Assembly (NCBI GenBank): GCA_001683845.1
Contig: LXQI01000034.1
Location: 87,545-136,945, forward strand
DNA from: Erythrobacter sp. ANT-B3C2
Lineage (GTDB): Bacteria > Pseudomonadota > Alphaproteobacteria > Sphingomonadales > Sphingomonadaceae
Reading direction: 5' to 3'
Length of the DNA: 49,401 bases
The translations under genes and the position numbers were made by a program. Within the stretch, counting starts at the first letter, position 1, and each line of letters starts with the position of its first letter. The notes beneath the pieces were generated by a model that saw only the letters and a program-made list of their open reading frames with translations, had not been told where the DNA came from and made no database searches. This document shows, piece after piece, positions 28,379 to 37,701 of the stretch.

Positions 28379-28408
28379 TTGACGGACATGTTGATATAGG
28401 CGTAGCTA
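28379..28408 (+). promoter_or_regulatory. Candidate cas9 promoter
   Basis: TTGACG, an 18-bp spacer and TAGCTA. The -35 and -10 resemble those of higBA (TTGACA, 17, TAGCTA). The predicted leader is about 75 bases and contains the hairpin at 28447-28472. Confidence 0.5.
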
Positions 28409-28446
28409 GCTCTGCCGCACAGCTAAGCTGCGCGACTGGTGGGCCC

Positions 28447-28472
28447 GGAGGGCAGGACTAGTTCTGCCCTCC
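28447..28472 (+). promoter_or_regulatory. Hairpin in the cas9 5' leader
   Basis: GGAGGGCAG (28447-28455) pairs perfectly with CTGCCCTCC (28464-28472) around an 8-base loop. It ends 16 bases before the cas9 ATG and 6 bases before the weak AGAGG ribosome-binding site. There is no U-tract, so it is not an ordinary terminator; it could influence translation or be a dyad operator. Confidence 0.6.
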
Positions 28473-28488
28473 CAAGCTAGAGGTTGAT

Positions 28489-31400
28489 ATGAGACGACTG
28501 GGACTGGATATGGGCACCAACAGCATCGGCTGGTGCCTGACCGAAGACGACGGACGCATCGTCGACATCGGCGCGCGCATCTTCGCCGACGGACGCGACC
28601 CCAAGTCCGGCGCGTCGCTCGCGGTCGACCGGCGCATGGCGCGCGGCATGCGACGGCGGCGCGACCGCTATATCGGCCGCCGCTCCGCCTTCCTCGCCGC
28701 GCTGGTCGAACACGGGCTGATGCCCGCCGATGCCGACGAGGCCCGGCTGGTCGGCGAACGCGATCCCTATGTCCTGCGCGCCCGCGCGCTGCACGATCGG
28801 CTCGACCCGTACGACATCGGCCGCGCGCTGTTCCACCTCAACCAGCGGCGCGGGTTCAAGTCGAACCGCAAGGCCGAGCGCAAGCAGAAGGACCAGGAGG
28901 ACGGCAAGATCGCCGGCGGCGCACGGGCGCTCGACCAGGCGATGGCCGAGTCGGGCGCGGACACGCTGGGCGAGTTCCTGTCGTTCCGCGACACCAAGCG
29001 CGTACGCATGGGCGGCGAGAACCAGGAGTATGACTTCTACCCGCAGCGGCGGCACGTCGAGTATGAATATGGCCGCATCTGGGAGTCGCAGGCGGTGCAC
29101 CACCCTGCCCTCCTGACCGAGACCGCGCGCGTGGCGCTGCACCGCATCCTGTTCTTCCAGCGCCCGCTCAAGGAACAGCCGGTCGGCCTGTGCACCTTCG
29201 TCAACCAGCCGCCCAACCACGAGTACCGTCTGCCCAAGGCACACCCGCTGTTCCAGGAGCGGCGCTTGTACGAGGAGGTCAACCATCTCGAGATCACGAC
29301 CCCGGGCGAAGCGCCGCGCAAGCTGACACCTGGTGAACGCGACGACCTAATCCTCGAAATGCGCGGCAAGCGCGAGGTCAGCTTCGCGCGGCTGGGCAAA
29401 CGGCTCAAGCTCGAACCCGGCCAGAGCTTCAACAAGGCGAGCGAGGCGCGCACCCACCTGCGCGGCGACGAGGTATACGCCGCGCTCGCGGACAAAAGGC
29501 GCTTCGGTCCCAACTGGGCGCATCTCGGTCCCGACCGGCAGTGGCTGGTCATCGAGCGGCTGCTCGACGAGGAGGACCCCGACGCGCTCCACGCTTTTCT
29601 CACCGAAGATTTCGGCCTCGACGAAGACCGCGCCCGCGCGACCGCGAAAGCCCCCCTGCCCGAGGGCCACGGCCGGCTCGGCAACACCGCGACCCGGCTG
29701 ATCCTGGAAGCGCTCAAGACGGACGTCGTCACCTACGATGTCGCCGTGCGGAGCGCGCTGCCCCACCATCATTCGGATTTCCGCACGGGCGAGGTGCTGC
29801 CCAAGCTGCCTTATTACGGCGAGCTCCTCACCCGCGAGATCCCGCCCGGCACGCTCGACCCCGCCGATCCGCCCGAGGTGCGCTGGGGCAAGATCACCAA
29901 CCCCACCGTTCACATCGGCCTTCGCCAGCTGGAAAAGCTCGTCAATGCGGTCATCGCGGTCCACGGACGGCCGGACCAGATCGTGGTCGAGCTGGCGCGC
30001 GAGCTCAATCTCAGCGAGGACGACAAGAAGAAGCACAATGTCCGCATCCGCGACAACACCGCGGCGGCGGTCAAGCGCTCCGAAAAGCTCGTGAGCATGG
30101 GCCAGCCCGACACCGGCGCCAATCGCATGCTGCTGCGCATGTGGGAAGAATTGAATCCGCACAACCCGCTCGACCGGCGCTGTCCCTATTGCGGCGAGAT
30201 GATCGGGGCCGAGCTGCTGTTCGCCAGCGGCGCGGCCGACGTCGACCACATCCTCCCTTACTCGCGCACGCTGGACGACGGCACCGCCAACAAGGTCGTC
30301 GCCCACCGCGCGTGCAATCGCGCCAAGGGCAACAAGACCCCGTACGAGCGCTGGGGCGCGGATGAGACGCGCTGGGAAATCATCACCGCGCAGGTCGCAC
30401 GGCTGCACAAATCCAAGCAGTGGCGCTTCGGGCCGGACGCGATGGAGCGGTTCGACAAGGACGGCGGCTTCCTCGCACGCCAGCTGACGGATACGCAGTA
30501 CCTGTCGCGCATGGCCCGCAGCTACCTGTCCAGCCTCTACATCGGCGAGGAGAAAGGCGAAGGCGTCTACGTCATCCCCGGCCGCATGACCGCCATGCTG
30601 CGCCGCCTATGGGCGTTGAACGACATCCTCGGCGACCACAACATCGTCGAGAACAAGCACTCCAACGCGCCTAAGAACCGGCTCGATCACCGTCATCACG
30701 CGATCGACGCGGCAGTCGTGGCGGTCACGACCCGTTCGCTACTGGGCGAGATCGCCAAGGCGGCCGGCCGCGCCGAGGACAAGGATCTCGACAAGCAGTT
30801 CGAAGGACTGCCTCAACCCTGGCCCGGCTTCCGCGACGAACTCCGCGATAAGCTGGGCAACGTCACGGTCAGCCACAAGCCCGACCATGGCCGCAAGGGG
30901 CGCCCTGCCCCCGGCCACGACGTGACCGCCGGACAGCTGCATAACGACACCGCCTATGGCCTGACCGGAGAAACAGCGGCGGACGGTAAGACGCCGATCG
31001 TCGTTCACCGCGTGCCGCTGACGAGCCTGAAACCGGGCGACTTGACCGACCCGCTCCGCATTCCGGACGAGGCGTTGCGCGACGCGCTTTACCGCGCGAC
31101 CGAGGGCCTTAGCGGCAAGCCCCGCGAACAGGCCCTCGCCCGCTTCGCGGCAACAGACAAGGTGTTCAAGGGCATCCGGCGCGTCCGCGTGCGCGAGCCG
31201 CTCAACGTCATCCCGATCCGCGACAAGGCAGGACGCGCCTACAAAGCCTATAAGGGCGACGCCAACGCGCGGTTCGATGTTTGGCGGATGCCGGACGGCA
31301 AGTGGACGGCGGATATCGTGTCGATGTTCGACGCGCACCAGCCGGCGCAAGCCGATCGCCGGCCGCATCCCGCCGCCAGGAAGATGCTCAGCCTGCGGCA

Positions 31401-31662
31401 GAACGACATGATCGCCATCGAGCGCGACGGCGCATCTCCGCAGGTCGTACGAGTCGTCAAATTTTCGACCATCGGCGCGATCGCGCTCGCACCGGATAAT
31501 GAGGCGGGTGCGCTCAAGGCGCGGGACGCCACCTCCAACGAACTCGACCCGTTCAAATATGTCTACTCGTCCGCCGGCGGACTCAAGAAGCTCCGGGCCC
31601 GCCAGGTGCGCATCGACCCGCTCGGCCGCGTCTTCGATCCGGGGCCGCGCGAACCGGCCTGA
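28489..31662 (+). CDS. cas9: CRISPR-associated endonuclease Cas9, type II-C
   Basis: It is 1057 aa, the compact size of type II-C. All nuclease residues are present: RuvC-I Asp7 (LGLDMGTNSIGW), RuvC-II Glu501 (IVVELAREL), HNH His587 (ADVDHILPYS) with Asn610 (CNRAKGNKTP), and RuvC-III His737/Asp740 (HHAIDAAVVA). The arginine-rich bridge helix is RMARGMRRRRDRYIGRR (~48-65). The stretch up to ~480 is the REC lobe and the last ~250 residues the PAM-interacting part. CPYCGEM precedes the HNH motif and could bind a metal. The ATG has a weak AGAGG site. Cas1 follows after 23 bases; there is no cas4 or csn2, as expected for II-C. It should be active. Confidence 0.97.
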   Translation: MRRLGLDMGTNSIGWCLTEDDGRIVDIGARIFADGRDPKSGASLAVDRRMARGMRRRRDRYIGRRSAFLAALVEHGLMPADADEARLVGERDPYVLRARALHDRLDPYDIGRALFHLNQRRGFKSNRKAERKQKDQEDGKIAGGARALDQAMAESGADTLGEFLSFRDTKRVRMGGENQEYDFYPQRRHVEYEYGRIWESQAVHHPALLTETARVALHRILFFQRPLKEQPVGLCTFVNQPPNHEYRLPKAHPLFQERRLYEEVNHLEITTPGEAPRKLTPGERDDLILEMRGKREVSFARLGKRLKLEPGQSFNKASEARTHLRGDEVYAALADKRRFGPNWAHLGPDRQWLVIERLLDEEDPDALHAFLTEDFGLDEDRARATAKAPLPEGHGRLGNTATRLILEALKTDVVTYDVAVRSALPHHHSDFRTGEVLPKLPYYGELLTREIPPGTLDPADPPEVRWGKITNPTVHIGLRQLEKLVNAVIAVHGRPDQIVVELARELNLSEDDKKKHNVRIRDNTAAAVKRSEKLVSMGQPDTGANRMLLRMWEELNPHNPLDRRCPYCGEMIGAELLFASGAADVDHILPYSRTLDDGTANKVVAHRACNRAKGNKTPYERWGADETRWEIITAQVARLHKSKQWRFGPDAMERFDKDGGFLARQLTDTQYLSRMARSYLSSLYIGEEKGEGVYVIPGRMTAMLRRLWALNDILGDHNIVENKHSNAPKNRLDHRHHAIDAAVVAVTTRSLLGEIAKAAGRAEDKDLDKQFEGLPQPWPGFRDELRDKLGNVTVSHKPDHGRKGRPAPGHDVTAGQLHNDTAYGLTGETAADGKTPIVVHRVPLTSLKPGDLTDPLRIPDEALRDALYRATEGLSGKPREQALARFAATDKVFKGIRRVRVREPLNVIPIRDKAGRAYKAYKGDANARFDVWRMPDGKWTADIVSMFDAHQPAQADRRPHPAARKMLSLRQNDMIAIERDGASPQVVRVVKFSTIGAIALAPDNEAGALKARDATSNELDPFKYVYSSAGGLKKLRARQVRIDPLGRVFDPGPREPA

Positions 31663-31685
31663 CAACGCGCCGCGGGAGGGGCAGC

Positions 31686-32621
31686 ATGGACCGCATCGTC
31701 GATATCGCTACCGAAGGTCTCCACCTCTCCACCTATCGCGGCTTCCTGATGGTCGAGAAAGAGCGCGAAGAGGTCGGGCGGGTCGCGCTCGACGATGTTC
31801 ACGCCGTCATCGTCCACGCGCATGGCGTCACGTGGAGCGGTAACATCGTCGCCGCGCTTGCTTCGCGCGGCGCGCCGGTCGTGTTCTGCGGCGCCAACCA
31901 TTGCCCGATCGCGGTGACATTACCGCTGGAGGGCCATCATGCCCAGGGCGCGAAGATGCGGGCGCAATGGGGGGCGTCGCGGCCGCTGTGCAAGCAGCTG
32001 TGGCGACGGGTCGTCCAGGCCAAGATCGCGATGCAGGGATCGCTGCTGGAGGCACGCGCGGCCGAGGGCGCCGTGGCCTTCGCCCATATCGCGCGCCGCG
32101 TCCGTTCGGGCGACCCGGAGAACCTGGAGGCCCAGGCGGCGCGACGCTACTGGCCGCTTCTGATGGGTGACGCCTTTCGGCGGGACCGCGCGCAGGACGG
32201 CGCCAACGCCTTGCTCAATTACGGCTATACGGTGATGCGCGCGACCGTGGCGCGGGCGATCGTCGCGGCGGGGCTGCACCCGACGATCGGTATCCAGCAC
32301 GCCAATCGCGGCAACGCCTTCGCGCTCGCCGACGATCTGGTCGAGCCGTTCCGTCCGCTCGTCGACGCGCTTGTGATGGGGATGCTGAGCGAGGGAGTCG
32401 CGACGCTCGATCCGCCCGCCAAGCGCCGCTTCGCCCGGCTGATCGCGTTCGACCTCAGGATCGGCGGGGAGACCTCGCCGGTCTCGGTCGCCGCGCAGCG
32501 CCTCGCCCAGTCGCTCGCCCGCGCCTTCGAGACCGGCCGTCCCGAGCTGGCGCTGTTCGATCCGCCGACGGCGATCGAGTGGGCGGGCGCCGGCCGTGTC
32601 GGCGCCGAGGACACGGAGTGA
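31686..32621 (+). CDS. cas1: CRISPR integrase Cas1 (type II)
   Basis: It is 311 aa. Metal-binding catalytic residues of the family are seen: Glu148 in ENLEAQAARRYW, His205 in IGIQHANRGN and Glu220 in DDLVEPFRP. With Cas2 it integrates new spacers; in type II systems Cas9 helps choose PAM-flanked protospacers. GGGAGGGG lies 5-12 bases before the ATG, a strong ribosome-binding site compared with that of cas9. The stop overlaps the cas2 GTG (GTGA). Confidence 0.96.
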   Translation: MDRIVDIATEGLHLSTYRGFLMVEKEREEVGRVALDDVHAVIVHAHGVTWSGNIVAALASRGAPVVFCGANHCPIAVTLPLEGHHAQGAKMRAQWGASRPLCKQLWRRVVQAKIAMQGSLLEARAAEGAVAFAHIARRVRSGDPENLEAQAARRYWPLLMGDAFRRDRAQDGANALLNYGYTVMRATVARAIVAAGLHPTIGIQHANRGNAFALADDLVEPFRPLVDALVMGMLSEGVATLDPPAKRRFARLIAFDLRIGGETSPVSVAAQRLAQSLARAFETGRPELALFDPPTAIEWAGAGRVGAEDTE

Positions 32622-32965
32622 GCGCGGGCGACGGCGCGCATTTGAGCGGGTACCGGCTGATGTGGATTTTCGTGATGTTCGATCTGCCGGTGGGAACGAA
32701 GAAGCAGTCGCGCGAGGCGACCAGGTTCCGCGAGTATCTGCTCGACGAAGGCTTTGAGATGAGCCAGTTTTCGGTCTATGCGCGGTTCTGCAACGGCAAG
32801 GACAGCTACGAGTCGCATTTGAAGCGGATCGAGCGCAACCTGCCCGAGAAGGGCGACATCCATGTCCTCACCTTCACCGACCGTCAGTATGAGAATATCG
32901 TCCGATTCTCGAGCCAGCGCCGCAAAAAGCCGCGCAAGAACCCCGACCAGCTCGCCATGTTCTGA
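32618..32965 (+). CDS. cas2: CRISPR-associated protein Cas2
   Basis: It is 115 aa from the GTG at 32618, overlapping cas1 by 4 bases; an in-frame ATG at 32579 lies inside cas1. The ferredoxin-like fold begins LMWIFVMFDLPVGTKKQ, with the conserved Asp22. SQFSVYARFC and DIHVLTFTDRQYENI follow. The C-terminus is basic (RRKKPRKNP). It forms the structural centre of the Cas1-Cas2 integration complex. The array starts 72 bases after its stop. Confidence 0.95.
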   Translation: MSAGDGAHLSGYRLMWIFVMFDLPVGTKKQSREATRFREYLLDEGFEMSQFSVYARFCNGKDSYESHLKRIERNLPEKGDIHVLTFTDRQYENIVRFSSQRRKKPRKNPDQLAMF

Positions 32966-33004
32966 TTATGTCCGGCGGTTCGTGGCGGCCGGATGCGCCG
33001 AATT

Positions 33005-33023
33005 CCTGTTGTCTTGCAACAGG
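33005..33023. repeat. 7-bp hairpin between cas2 and the array
   Basis: CCTGTTG-TCTTG-CAACAGG lies 14 bp before the first repeat. It lacks a clear U-tract on either strand. It may slow or end transcription at the cas2/array boundary, from either side. Confidence 0.5.
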
Positions 33024-33037
33024 TTATCGACACATCC

Positions 33038-36000
33038 GGCCTAGCAGTTCAGAAATCGCAGGCCAACCGCAACGCCTTCGATGTCAGCCCCACCCGCAGG
33101 AATGGCCTAGCAGTTCAGAAATCGCAGGCCAACCGCAACGAGCAGAACAAGGACATTCTCACCTATATGGGCCTAGCAGTTCAGAAATCGCAGGCCAACC
33201 GCAACTTCACGGTGGAGCGTCCCGGGCGCGTGGTGGGCCTAGCAGTTCAGAAATCGCAGGCCAACCGCAACGAAGCGATCCCGATGCCGACGAGTGGTGC
33301 GGGCCTAGCAGTTCAGAAATCGCAGGCCAACCGCAACCCTCGACGGGTTCGAGGGGTTCGACCAAGCGGCCTAGCAGTTCAGAAATCGCAGGCCAACCGC
33401 AACTTGCCCCGCCTAGGTGTTGCCGCCGCGCTCGGCCTAGCAGTTCAGAAATCGCAGGCCAACCGCAACGGCGGCACGCTCGGCTTCCACTACCCGGCCG
33501 GCCTAGCAGTTCAGAAATCGCAGGCCAACCGCAACCACCAGTTCAAGGGCGCTGCGGCCGACAAGGGCCTAGCAGTTCAGAAATCGCAGGCCAACCGCAA
33601 CTGCCCGTCCTTCAGCTTGCGCGCCGCGCCCGGCCTAGCAGTTCAGAAATCGCAGGCCAACCGCAACCTCCCTTTCAGGACAGCAGCCTGACGATTCGGC
33701 CTAGCAGTTCAGAAATCGCAGGCCAACCGCAACCCAACACGACGTCATGTCCTCGCGATCTTCGGCCTAGCAGTTCAGAAATCGCAGGCCAACCGCAACC
33801 GATGGCGATATATACCGGCCCCAGGTCCGGGCCTAGCAGTTCAGAAATCGCAGGCCAACCGCAACGGCGGGTGGCCAGCAGCCTGGGACCAAGATGGCCT
33901 AGCAGTTCAGAAATCGCAGGCCAACCGCAACGAGGCCATCGAAACGATGCTATCGAGCAGAGGCCTAGCAGTTCAGAAATCGCAGGCCAACCGCAACTAT
34001 CGCCCGCTGCGTATATCGCGGTAGCCAAGCCTAGCAGTTCAGAAATCGCAGGCCAACCGCAACTGACGGTGGCATCGTGCTGGGCCTTCATCCGGCCTAG
34101 CAGTTCAGAAATCGCAGGCCAACCGCAACTGGGTCATCTGGCGGCCCGCCGTGCGGTTGGGCCTAGCAGTTCAGAAATCGCAGGCCAACCGCAACGTGCC
34201 ATGACGAGCAACGGAACGAATTACGGGCCTAGCAGTTCAGAAATCGCAGGCCAACCGCAACTAGGGGGCGCGGGGATCGCGGGGATCGGCAGGCCTAGCA
34301 GTTCAGAAATCGCAGGCCAACCGCAACCGACTGTCGCGGTTGCTGAATACCCGTTCGGGCCTAGCAGTTCAGAAATCGCAGGCCAACCGCAACTTTATTT
34401 CGAGGGTGTCACGCCAGAGGTTGGGCCTAGCAGTTCAGAAATCGCAGGCCAACCGCAACTCACCGGTTCGGGGGTCGGGGCATTCGATCGGCCTAGCAGT
34501 TCAGAAATCGCAGGCCAACCGCAACAATGTGCGGCAGGGCTACTTTTTCCCACGTGGCCTAGCAGTTCAGAAATCGCAGGCCAACCGCAACCAAGGGAGA
34601 CCGGGGTCGCCCGCCTCGCCAAGCCTAGCAGTTCAGAAATCGCAGGCCAACCGCAACCTCGGTTAGCGCGTCCACGCTGGCCACCGTGGCCTAGCAGTTC
34701 AGAAATCGCAGGCCAACCGCAACGATTGGGGCGGGGGAAAGCCAACAGAGACCGGCCTAGCAGTTCAGAAATCGCAGGCCAACCGCAACTACGCTGAGGC
34801 CAACGCCAACGCCTATGCCTGGCCTAGCAGTTCAGAAATCGCAGGCCAACCGCAACTAGAAGCCCGCCTTCATGGCCTCCCAGCGAGGCCTAGCAGTTCA
34901 GAAATCGCAGGCCAACCGCAACTACTAGGCAGCAGCATCGCGAACCAGACGCGGCCTAGCAGTTCAGAAATCGCAGGCCAACCGCAACTCGGGCGCTATC
35001 AGGGCGGCAAGCGCGTCAGGCCTAGCAGTTCAGAAATCGCAGGCCAACCGCAACCTTGGACGCCAAGGGACGGGGACCGGCCCGGGCCTAGCAGTTCAGA
35101 AATCGCAGGCCAACCGCAACCAGAGCGGGGTCCGGGTGCTGGGTGTTCCGGGCCTAGCAGTTCAGAAATCGCAGGCCAACCGCAACACACTTGTAGTTGG
35201 CAGTCTTAGCCGCCGCGGCCTAGCAGTTCAGAAATCGCAGGCCAACCGCAACGCAGCGGACATATTCGCCCCGCGCGCCCGTGGCCTAGCAGTTCAGAAA
35301 TCGCAGGCCAACCGCAACTCCGTCTCAACCTGGAAGCGGGTGCTGGCGGGCCTAGCAGTTCAGAAATCGCAGGCCAACCGCAACTAACGAGTTGTGGTAC
35401 GCCGATCGTGCGTAGGCCTAGCAGTTCAGAAATCGCAGGCCAACCGCAACCGCCAGCGCTTCGGGCTCGTACAGCTCGGGGGCCTAGCAGTTCAGAAATC
35501 GCAGGCCAACCGCAACTGCTTCGAAGGCCGGTTCAGTGCCTCCTGGGGCCTAGCAGTTCAGAAATCGCAGGCCAACCGCAACCCCAGCGCCGCTTCAGCC
35601 GCAGCCGTCTGGGGCCTAGCAGTTCAGAAATCGCAGGCCAACCGCAACTCAGTAGGCAGATGGGGACAGACCCCGCAGGGCCTAGCAGTTCAGAAATCGC
35701 AGGCCAACCGCAACGCGCCGATCGGCCACAAAGCGCCGCCGGGGGGCCTAGCAGTTCAGAAATCGCAGGCCAACCGCAACTTAAGCTCGTCCCGCAACAG
35801 CATCACGCCTGGCCTAGCAGTTCAGAAATCGCAGGCCAACCGCAACGCTTTCGGCAGGCTTACGAAACGGCTGCCTAGCCTAGCAGTTCAGAAATCGCAG
35901 GCCAACCGCAACCTCGGCGGGGCGGTTGACATTCGCAGCGATGGCCTAGCAGTTCAGAAATCGCAGGCCAACCGCAACCCACCGGCCGCGCAGATGTCGA

Positions 36001-36439
36001 TCAGGTTTGGCCTAGCAGTTCAGAAATCGCAGGCCAACCGCAACTCGGCGGGCAGGCCGATGCCCATCACCTGCGGCCTAGCAGTTCAGAAATCGCAGGC
36101 CAACCGCAACGCTTTGCTGCCAGTGCCGAACGGAAACGGGGGCTAGCAGTTCAGAAATCGCAGGCCAACCGCAACAGGATATTCTCGAGGGGGTGATCGG
36201 CGAAGGGCCTAGCAGTTCAGAAATCGCAGGCCAACCGCAACCCTGTCGCTGATGTAGAGGCGGCAACCGAGGGCCTAGCAGTTCAGAAATCGCAGGCCAA
36301 CCGCAACGCGGGCTTTGGAGACACGGTGCTATCCGCAGGCCTAGCAGTTCAGAAATCGCAGGCCAACCGCAACGAGCGACCCGCCGGGGAGTTCCTGACG
36401 CAAGGCCTAGCAGTTCAGAAATCGCAGGCCAACCGCAAC
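33038..36439 (-). CRISPR. Type II-C CRISPR array, 52 repeats and 51 spacers
   Basis: The 36-bp repeat, read on the plus strand, starts GGCCTAGCAGTTCAG and ends GGCCAACCGCAAC. It recurs every 66 bp from 33038 to 36404. All spacers I measured are 30 bp, except one of 31 (34790-34820) and one of 29 (36111-36139). The repeats are almost invariant: three have A instead of G at position 1 (34028, 34622, 35877) and one has G at position 3 (36140). The tracrRNA pairs with the minus-strand reading (GTTGCGGTTGG...), so the array is transcribed right to left, opposite to cas9-cas1-cas2. The leader would then lie at 36440-36537. I see no spacer that is obviously duplicated. Confidence 0.98.
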
Positions 36440-36537
36440 CGCTTCCGGCTCGACGTTTTGCGAAACGGACTGATCGCTTATGGCCACTCTCTGCATCGCA
36501 CATAATCAAGCAAGGGGCAGCTTCGCGCGGACGGAGG
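36440..36537 (-). promoter_or_regulatory. Probable CRISPR leader region
   Basis: 98 bp between the array and the integrase stop, at the upstream end for minus-strand transcription. It contains the AT-richer stretch CATAATCAAGC and no ORF. No convincing -35/-10 pair or boxA could be picked out by eye. Leader identity rests on the tracrRNA-derived orientation. Confidence 0.45.
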
Positions 36538-37692
36538 TTAGCCGACGTCCACATAGTCGCGCCAAGCATCCATCAACATCCGCCGCTTGGCGAAAAAGTC
36601 CGTTCGGCGATAGGCTGCCTCCACCTTGTCGGGGAGCTGATGGGCAAGCGCCTTATCGACGATCTCCTTGGGCGTTTCGGTCTCCTCCGCCGCCCAGTCG
36701 GTGAAAGCCGAGCGGAAGCCGTGGACCGTGATCCGCTCGTGTCCCATATCGCGCAGCACCTTGGTCATGGTCATGTCACTCAGCGGCTTCTCGCCATCGT
36801 TCGAGAACACCAGACCATCGTCCGCCTCGCGCAGCTTCCAGCGCCGACGGAGCAACGCGACGGCGCTCTCGGGCAGCGGCACGACATGCGGTTTGCCCGT
36901 CTTCATGCGCTCGCCGGGAATGGCCCAGACGGCTTTGTCCAAATCCAACTCCGGCCAAACAGCAAAGCGCGTCTCGTTCGAGCGGACGGCCGTGTAGATC
37001 GTGAAGCGCAACGCGTCGCGCCCAGCCGTGGGCGATAGCGCCTTCAGTTCGCCGACAAAGCCTGGCACGTCCGCGAACGGCATCGCCTCGTAATGATTGT
37101 CGCGGCGCGGCTGGCGCGGCAGCCCCTTGCGCACAGAGCGCAGCGCCGCTTCCGTTGGGCACCAGCCATTGACGTGCGCATAGTCGAGCACCGTGCCGAT
37201 CCGCTGGAGCGTACGGCGCGCCGTCTCAGGCACCTTGAGCCAGATCGGCGCCAGCACATCGCGCACCATGATGGTGTCGATCCGATCGACCGGCTCCGCG
37301 CCGAACGTCGGGAAGGCATGGTTCTCCAGGCACGCGATCCAGGAGTCGATGTGCTTCTTGTTGCGCCATCCCTCCTTCATCGCCGCATGGCACGTGCGCG
37401 CCGCGTCCTCGAAGGTCGGCACCGACGCTTTTGGAGCAGCGGACGCCTTCTTCGGCGCGATCGTCTCGCCATTCTGATATTTACGCCGAAGCTCAGCGAC
37501 CGCAGACCGGGCGTCGCTTAGCGATACCGTATGCGCCGAGCCCAAGCCAAAATCGCGTCGCTTGCCATCGGCCTGGATGCGGGCCACCCAAGCACGCGAA
37601 CCGCCTTCGCGGACGACGAGATAGAGGCCGCGTCCGTCCGCGTGACGGCCGGGCTTGGCGGTGCGCACCTGTAAGGTTGTCAATCCGGACAT
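36538..37692 (-). CDS. int: Tyrosine recombinase / P4-type integrase
   Basis: It is 384 aa. The N-terminal arm-binding domain (DUF4102) includes VRTAKPGRHADGRGLYLVV; a SAM-like core-binding domain follows around residues 95-185. The catalytic domain has the first Arg in YTAVRSNETRFAVW, the HGFRSAFTDWAAE box (His-x-x-Arg) and the nucleophile Tyr in KVEAAYRRTDFF. It integrates the element at tRNA-Ala. The ATG at 37692 is chosen over the longer frame to 37746, because GGGAGAG precedes it and the family start MSGLTTLQVRTAKPG fits. It is transcribed away from attR, which lies 150 bp upstream. Confidence 0.95.
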   Translation of the reverse strand: MSGLTTLQVRTAKPGRHADGRGLYLVVREGGSRAWVARIQADGKRRDFGLGSAHTVSLSDARSAVAELRRKYQNGETIAPKKASAAPKASVPTFEDAARTCHAAMKEGWRNKKHIDSWIACLENHAFPTFGAEPVDRIDTIMVRDVLAPIWLKVPETARRTLQRIGTVLDYAHVNGWCPTEAALRSVRKGLPRQPRRDNHYEAMPFADVPGFVGELKALSPTAGRDALRFTIYTAVRSNETRFAVWPELDLDKAVWAIPGERMKTGKPHVVPLPESAVALLRRRWKLREADDGLVFSNDGEKPLSDMTMTKVLRDMGHERITVHGFRSAFTDWAAEETETPKEIVDKALAHQLPDKVEAAYRRTDFFAKRRMLMDAWRDYVDVG

Positions 37693-37701
37693 ATAACTCT
37701 C

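Larger units (their letters stand above)
28098..28488. other. 391-bp intergenic regulatory region between nusG and cas9
   Basis: No protein gene. On the minus strand it holds the tracrRNA and its probable long form. On the plus strand it holds the likely cas9 promoter, a 10-bp guide-matching site and a 9-bp hairpin in the cas9 leader. Individual parts are listed separately. Confidence 0.85.

Noticed and set aside
32968..34797. 609-aa ORF with a repeated SSSEIAGQPQ unit (and similar repetitive ORFs on both strands up to 36.5 kb)
   Set aside because: It is a translation of the CRISPR array: the unit is 66 bp, i.e. 22 codons, so repeats stay in frame. Not a protein gene.
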